Source of the DNA: RGIG7179 sp051893555
GTDB lineage: Bacteria; Bacillota; Clostridia; Peptostreptococcales; Anaerovoracaceae
Direction of reading: 5' to 3'
NCBI GenBank assembly: GCA_051893555.1
Contig: JBJFHL010000011.1
Location: forward strand, 1-64,000
Length of the DNA: 64,000 nucleotides
A model generated the notes under the pieces. The model was not told the origin of the DNA, did not search any database, and worked only from the letters and a program-made list of their open reading frames with translations. Of this stretch, positions 60,388-64,000 are shown piece by piece. The position numbers were made by a program, and so were the translations under genes. Each line of letters starts with the position of its first letter. Within the stretch, counting starts at the first letter, position 1.

Positions 60388-61599
60388 TTATCTTCTCTTT
60401 TTCTTCTCTGCAATGTCTGCTGCAGCAGTAAACAGCACATCGGTGGAAGAGTTCAGTGCAGTCTCGCAGGAATCCTGGATCACACCGACGATGAAGCCTA
60501 CGCCTACCACCTGCATTGCCAGGTCATTCGGAATACCGAAAAGGGAGCATGCCAGCGGAATCAGCAGCAGGGAACCGCCGGCTACGCCGGAAGCGCCGCA
60601 GGCACTGATGGCAGACAGTACGCAGAGAATGATGGCAGTCGGAATATCCACTGCGATTCCCAGCGTATGGGCTGCGGCCAGGGTCAGAATGGAAATGGTG
60701 ATGGCTGCACCGCCCATGTTGATGGTGGCACCCAGAGGAATGGAAATGGAATAGGTATCCTTATCCAGACCCAGTTCATCACACAGCCGCATATTTACAG
60801 GAATATTGGCCGCAGAGCTTCTGGTAAAGAAGGCGGTGATGCCGCTGTCCTTCAGGCACTTCAGCACCAGCGGGTACGGGTTTTCTTTCGTATTGAAATA
60901 TACGATGATCGGGTTGATCACCAGCGCATCGAACAGCATGGTGCCTACCAGTACCAGAATCAGCTTTCCGTAATCCAGCAGGGTGGAAAGACCGCTGGTG
61001 GCGATGGAACTGAACACCAGACCCATAACACCCAGAGGCGCGAAGCGGATCACCCATCTTACCACCTGAGAAACAGCTTCCGAAATATCAGACAGGAAGT
61101 TCTTCGTGGTTTCCGAAGCATGGCGCAGTGCGATACCCAGCAGAATCGCCCAGGTCAGAATACCGATGTAGTTGGCATTCAGCAGTGCATTGACTGGATT
61201 GGATACCACATTGAATACCAGGGTCCGCAGCACTTCCGCGATCCCTTCCGGCGGAGCCACATCGGCAGCACCCTCTGCCAGTGCCAGCTGGGTCGGAAAA
61301 ATAAAGCTGACAACCACCGCAATGGTTCCTGCCAGGAACGTTCCCAGAAGATACAGGACCAGAATCCGTTTCATGTTGGTCTTCTGTCCGGTTTTATGCT
61401 GGGAAATGGCAGACATGACCAGGAAGAATACCAGGACCGGTGCCACTGCCTTCAGTGCACCGACAAACAGATCACCGAAAATAGTGATGCCTGACAGCTT
61501 GTCCGGGGCTGCCAGCGCCAGTACGATACCGATGAGCAGTCCGATGATGATCTGCTGCACCAGACTGAGCCGGTTCCATTTTTTAAACAACTCTTTCAT
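60388..61599 (-). CDS. sstT: serine/threonine:sodium symporter
   Basis: A 403-residue DAACS-family transporter of the SstT type, taking up serine and threonine with sodium. N-terminal LSLVQQIIIGLLIGIVLAL, the SstT-typical RSSAANIPVNMRLCDELGLD, SIPLGATINMGGAAITI and the second hairpin ASGVAGGSLLLIPLACSLFG are present. GGAGGG lies upstream of the start. It stands alone. A paralogous DAACS symporter is at 17.4 kb. Confidence 0.95.
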   Translation of the reverse strand: MKELFKKWNRLSLVQQIIIGLLIGIVLALAAPDKLSGITIFGDLFVGALKAVAPVLVFFLVMSAISQHKTGQKTNMKRILVLYLLGTFLAGTIAVVVSFIFPTQLALAEGAADVAPPEGIAEVLRTLVFNVVSNPVNALLNANYIGILTWAILLGIALRHASETTKNFLSDISEAVSQVVRWVIRFAPLGVMGLVFSSIATSGLSTLLDYGKLILVLVGTMLFDALVINPIIVYFNTKENPYPLVLKCLKDSGITAFFTRSSAANIPVNMRLCDELGLDKDTYSISIPLGATINMGGAAITISILTLAAAHTLGIAVDIPTAIILCVLSAISACGASGVAGGSLLLIPLACSLFGIPNDLAMQVVGVGFIVGVIQDSCETALNSSTDVLFTAAADIAEKKKRR

Positions 61600-61698
61600 A
61601 ATTCATTACCCTCCAAAAAATTGCATTTCTATTGCATTTTTGCGCACTTATTTTATTATGCCATGTTTCGACAGGAAACGCAAGGGCAATTTGTTGTT

Positions 61699-62355
61699 TC
61701 AGGTTTTCTCAGGCTTTTCCAGCCTTATCCCCAGCAGGCTGCAGGTTATCACGAAAATCACCAGCAGTACCATGATCAGAATACCGCAGTGCATGAAGAA
61801 GGTATCCGGCAAAATCTTTATGATCGGATCCGTATGGGCATCAAAGATCCAGAAGTCATTGCGGAACAGGATTTTATGCATCAGCACGAAAGCCAGATCC
61901 CAGTTTACTGCCACCAGACCGCCTACGGCGGCAACCAGTACCAGCGCGGCTCTGCCTGTCCAGCGCAGCCAGGTGTAATCCCGGTCACACCGCCGAAGCT
62001 GCCGCAGGACCCTTCCCACAAGCCAGACCAGGCCCGCTGCACCGATCACCTGACAGCCGATAAAAATCCGTTTTACTTCCTCGAAATGAATTCTGCCCGA
62101 TTCCGACATGGAGAAATCCGGGAACTCCAGCACAGAAGGCCCGCCCAGCAGATTATAGTCGATGAGAACGTCATAATTTTCCCGGCAGACGGCCTCGGGA
62201 ATCCCCGACCGCTCCGGAATGGAAAGATGGTCCATGTCCCAGTAGTACAGCGGCCGGAAAAGCACCGTCAGAGAAATGGAAAGACAGAGAAGCACCAGGA
62301 CACAGAAAAGCGCCGGGATGATATGTTTTGCGAAGAAACGTAGCTTCAAAACCAA
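61699..62355 (-). CDS. TIGR01906 family integral membrane protein
   Basis: A 218-residue protein with four to five membrane helices (VLVLLCLSISLTVLF, AGLVWLVGRVL, ALVLVAAVGGLVAV, ILIMVLLVIFVITCSLL). The first extracellular loop and DEVKRIF-like HFEEVKRIFIG, plus WDLAFVLMHKILFRNDFWIF, match the TIGR01906/DUF1461 family of Firmicutes. Function unknown. Divergent from hisZ. Confidence 0.82.
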   Translation of the reverse strand: MVLKLRFFAKHIIPALFCVLVLLCLSISLTVLFRPLYYWDMDHLSIPERSGIPEAVCRENYDVLIDYNLLGGPSVLEFPDFSMSESGRIHFEEVKRIFIGCQVIGAAGLVWLVGRVLRQLRRCDRDYTWLRWTGRAALVLVAAVGGLVAVNWDLAFVLMHKILFRNDFWIFDAHTDPIIKILPDTFFMHCGILIMVLLVIFVITCSLLGIRLEKPEKT

Positions 62356-62450
62356 GAACCTCCTTTACAAATCATGGGATTAGAGTTATCATACCATATG
62401 TATGCAAAAAAAGACAGGGAAAGGAGAAAAAAAGCCTTTACTTTATCGCG

Positions 62451-62503
62451 TTAACGTGTTATTGTATTAACGTGCCGTGAGAAAAATCAAGGCTATATAT
62501 AAT
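62451..62503 (+). promoter_or_regulatory. hisZ promoter with paired TTAACGTG elements
   Basis: TATAAT at 62498-62503 is a perfect -10 but lacks a good -35. TTAACGTG occurs at 62451-62458 and 62467-62474, a direct repeat with 16-base period; the first overlaps a CGTTAACG palindrome. The pair is a likely operator for a histidine-biosynthesis regulator. Confidence 0.55.
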
Positions 62504-62526
62504 AATGAAAGGAAAAAAGAATTCTG

Positions 62527-63648
62527 ATGAAGTTTGATACCGAAACCAACCTGAAAAAAGAAGACAGAAACATCCTGAATCTGCGACATTTATACGAGCA
62601 GTACGGTTTCGTCCATTATAAAATGAACAAATTTGAAGAATATGATCTGTATGTCTCCAATAAGGATTTTCTGTCCGGTGATAATATCATTACCTTCACC
62701 GACACCAACGGCAAGCTGCTGGCCCTCAAGCCGGACGTGACGCTGTCCATCGTAAAGAATTACAGAGATGCGGCCGATACGGTGCAGAAGGTATATTACA
62801 ACGAAAACATTTACCGCACCTCGAAAAGTACGAAAACCTATAAGGAACTCATGCAGATGGGCCTCGAATGTATGGGAGATTTAGATCTCTTTCATATCAG
62901 CGAGGTCCTTATTCTTGCCGCGAAAAGCCTGGAGATCCTCAGTGACCGGTACATCCTGGATCTGTCCCACATGGGCATCATCCGGGGTTTCCTTCAGGAG
63001 CTGCGTCTCCGTCCGAAGCATGAAGAAAAGTTCCTGACGCTGCTCCGGGAGAAAAACGCCCACGGCATCCGGACCCTGTTTGACAGCCTGAAGATCGACG
63101 AAACCCTGCGGGAAACCGCCATCACCCTGGCAACCACCTACGGCTGCATGGATACGGTTCTGAAAACCCTGGAAACCATCAGCCTCAACGACACCATGGA
63201 CCAGGCCATCGAGGAACTTTCGGAGATCTGCCAGATCCTCGAAGAGCAGGGCTTCGACAACGTGCACCTGGATTTTTCCATCGAAGGCGACATGAACTAT
63301 TATAACGGCGTCCTGTTCCGGGGCTATATCGAAGGGATCCCTACCGGCGTTCTCTCCGGCGGCCAGTACGACGAGCTGATGGACAAAATGGGCAAGTCGG
63401 CGGGAGCCATCGGCTTTGCCATCTATCTGGATCTGCTGGAGGATTACGACACGTCCGGCAGCGACTACGATGTAGACGTCCTGCTGCTGTACGACAAAAT
63501 CGACGCTCCCGGCGATATCGTCCGGGCTGTGCAGGAACTGGTCTCCCAGGGATATACGGTACAGACCCAGAGAAAGGTACCTGCCAAGCTCCGGTTCCGC
63601 AGACTGATGCGGCTGGAAGACGGACAGGCGAAGGAGGTTACGGAATGA
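62527..63648 (+). CDS. hisZ: ATP phosphoribosyltransferase regulatory subunit
   Basis: A 373-residue catalytically inactive histidyl-tRNA-synthetase paralogue that partners short-form HisG in the first step of histidine synthesis and confers feedback control. HisRS-like class II folds are visible (FITFTDTNGKLLALKPDVTL-type ITFTDTNGKLLALKPD, SGGQYDELMDKMGKSAGAIG) but the catalytic arginine region is degenerate. RBS AAAGGA precedes the ATG. Its TGA overlaps the hisG start (ATGA). Confidence 0.93.
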   Translation: MKFDTETNLKKEDRNILNLRHLYEQYGFVHYKMNKFEEYDLYVSNKDFLSGDNIITFTDTNGKLLALKPDVTLSIVKNYRDAADTVQKVYYNENIYRTSKSTKTYKELMQMGLECMGDLDLFHISEVLILAAKSLEILSDRYILDLSHMGIIRGFLQELRLRPKHEEKFLTLLREKNAHGIRTLFDSLKIDETLRETAITLATTYGCMDTVLKTLETISLNDTMDQAIEELSEICQILEEQGFDNVHLDFSIEGDMNYYNGVLFRGYIEGIPTGVLSGGQYDELMDKMGKSAGAIGFAIYLDLLEDYDTSGSDYDVDVLLLYDKIDAPGDIVRAVQELVSQGYTVQTQRKVPAKLRFRRLMRLEDGQAKEVTE

Positions 63649-64000
63649 CTTCAGAAAATAAATACGGGAAAAAGATCATCAATGTGGCACTGCCCAAGGG
63701 CCGTCTTGGTGAAAAAGTATATGACATCTTCGAGGCATCCGGCTATCCCTGTGAAGAGATTAAAGAAGACAGCCGGAAGCTGATTTTTGAAAATGAGGAA
63801 GCGGCCATTCGCTATTTCTGGGTGAAGCCGTCTGACGTGGCCATCTATGTGGAACGGGGCGCCGCTGACATCGGTGTGGCCGGCAAGGATATTTTGCTGG
63901 AATACAGCCCTGACGTCTACGAACTGCTGGATCTGAACATGGGAAAATGCCGCATGGCCGTGGCAGGTCCGAAGGATTTCCGCGATAATACCGGCAGAAC
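63645..64000 (+). CDS. hisG: ATP phosphoribosyltransferase catalytic subunit, 5' part
   Basis: The frame starts MTSENKYGKKIINVALPKGR and runs off the window after 118 codons without a stop. The family start INVALPKGRLGEKVYDIF, and VAIYVERGAADIGVAGKDIL with the substrate-binding Asp-Ile-Gly-Val-Ala, identify HisG; the short form is expected because hisZ is upstream. It catalyses ATP plus PRPP to phosphoribosyl-ATP. Translationally coupled to hisZ by ATGA. Confidence 0.93.
   Translation, partial: MTSENKYGKKIINVALPKGRLGEKVYDIFEASGYPCEEIKEDSRKLIFENEEAAIRYFWVKPSDVAIYVERGAADIGVAGKDILLEYSPDVYELLDLNMGKCRMAVAGPKDFRDNTGR

Noticed and set aside
1..64000. rRNA, tRNA, CRISPR arrays, prophage or replication origin
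   Set aside because: Scanned both strands by eye; no cloverleaf, rRNA segment, regular spacer array, phage structural gene, or dnaA-box cluster was seen. A computed search could still find a small RNA.

Overview
The window reads as chromosomal DNA of an anaerobic, low-to-medium GC member of the Bacillota, most likely class Clostridia. The evidence is a PolC-type replicative polymerase in the conserved pyrH-frr-uppS-cdsA-dxr-rseP-ispG-polC block, a SipW/TasA-type surface fibre locus, HisZ-dependent HisG, AGGAGG-type ribosome binding sites, and no rRNA, tRNA, phage or intact insertion sequence. No species can be named from sequence alone.

Layout. 1-2.2 kb: an autoregulated TetR/DUF6323/DUF6179 operon. 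2.2-6.2 kb: pyruvate kinase, then on the other strand a C-terminal Ppx/GppA remnant overlapping polyphosphate kinase. 6.3-9.4 kb: two G3E (CobW-type) GTPases, one with a long His/Cys tract, then a Bfd-like ferredoxin and ferritin. 9.4-11.2 kb: a membrane XRE regulator and a nitroreductase. 11.4-17 kb: a TPR/DUF4037/DUF4125 module facing a Suv3-like RNA helicase, then a GNAT acetyltransferase. 17.4-30.6 kb: a dicarboxylate/amino-acid symporter, a CbbX-like AAA+ ATPase and the lipid/isoprenoid/translation/replication operon ending in an unusual PolC.

30.6-40.6 kb is the most striking accessory region. It holds a SipW-type signal peptidase, five proteins with SipW-type (TasA/CalY-like) signal peptides, a 1477-residue repeat-rich secreted protein and a protein with a KPKTG sorting-like tail. 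These look like one fibre or matrix-building system in two transcription units, with clustered GGTTACA-type elements upstream and an inverted repeat around the promoter of the second unit. 40.6-42.3 kb: an Rpn-family PD-(D/E)XK nuclease gene plus a separate near-identical copy of its C-terminal domain, each with its own internal ribosome binding site and start, which fits a nuclease/intragenic-antitoxin arrangement.

42.3-49 kb: B3/B4 protein, AEC carrier, ABC exporter, RidA, MATE pump and a DapF-shikimate kinase fusion. 49.2-57.7 kb: a peptide and amino-acid scavenging region with a DppA-type D-aminopeptidase, a DmpA-type aminopeptidase and an APC permease. The DmpA-type gene and the permease each follow a sigma-54 promoter and lie near a PrpR-like sigma-54 activator. 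An Lrp regulator, an Asp/Glu racemase and an aminotransferase follow. 57.8-64 kb: TrmO, a second MATE pump, SstT, a TIGR01906 membrane protein, and hisZ-hisG (hisG runs off the window).

The best candidates for new biology are the PolC without its inserted proofreading exonuclease, the Rpn gene with a detached C-terminal copy, the multi-substrate SipW fibre locus, the DapF-AroK fusion, and the sigma-54 peptide-scavenging regulon.
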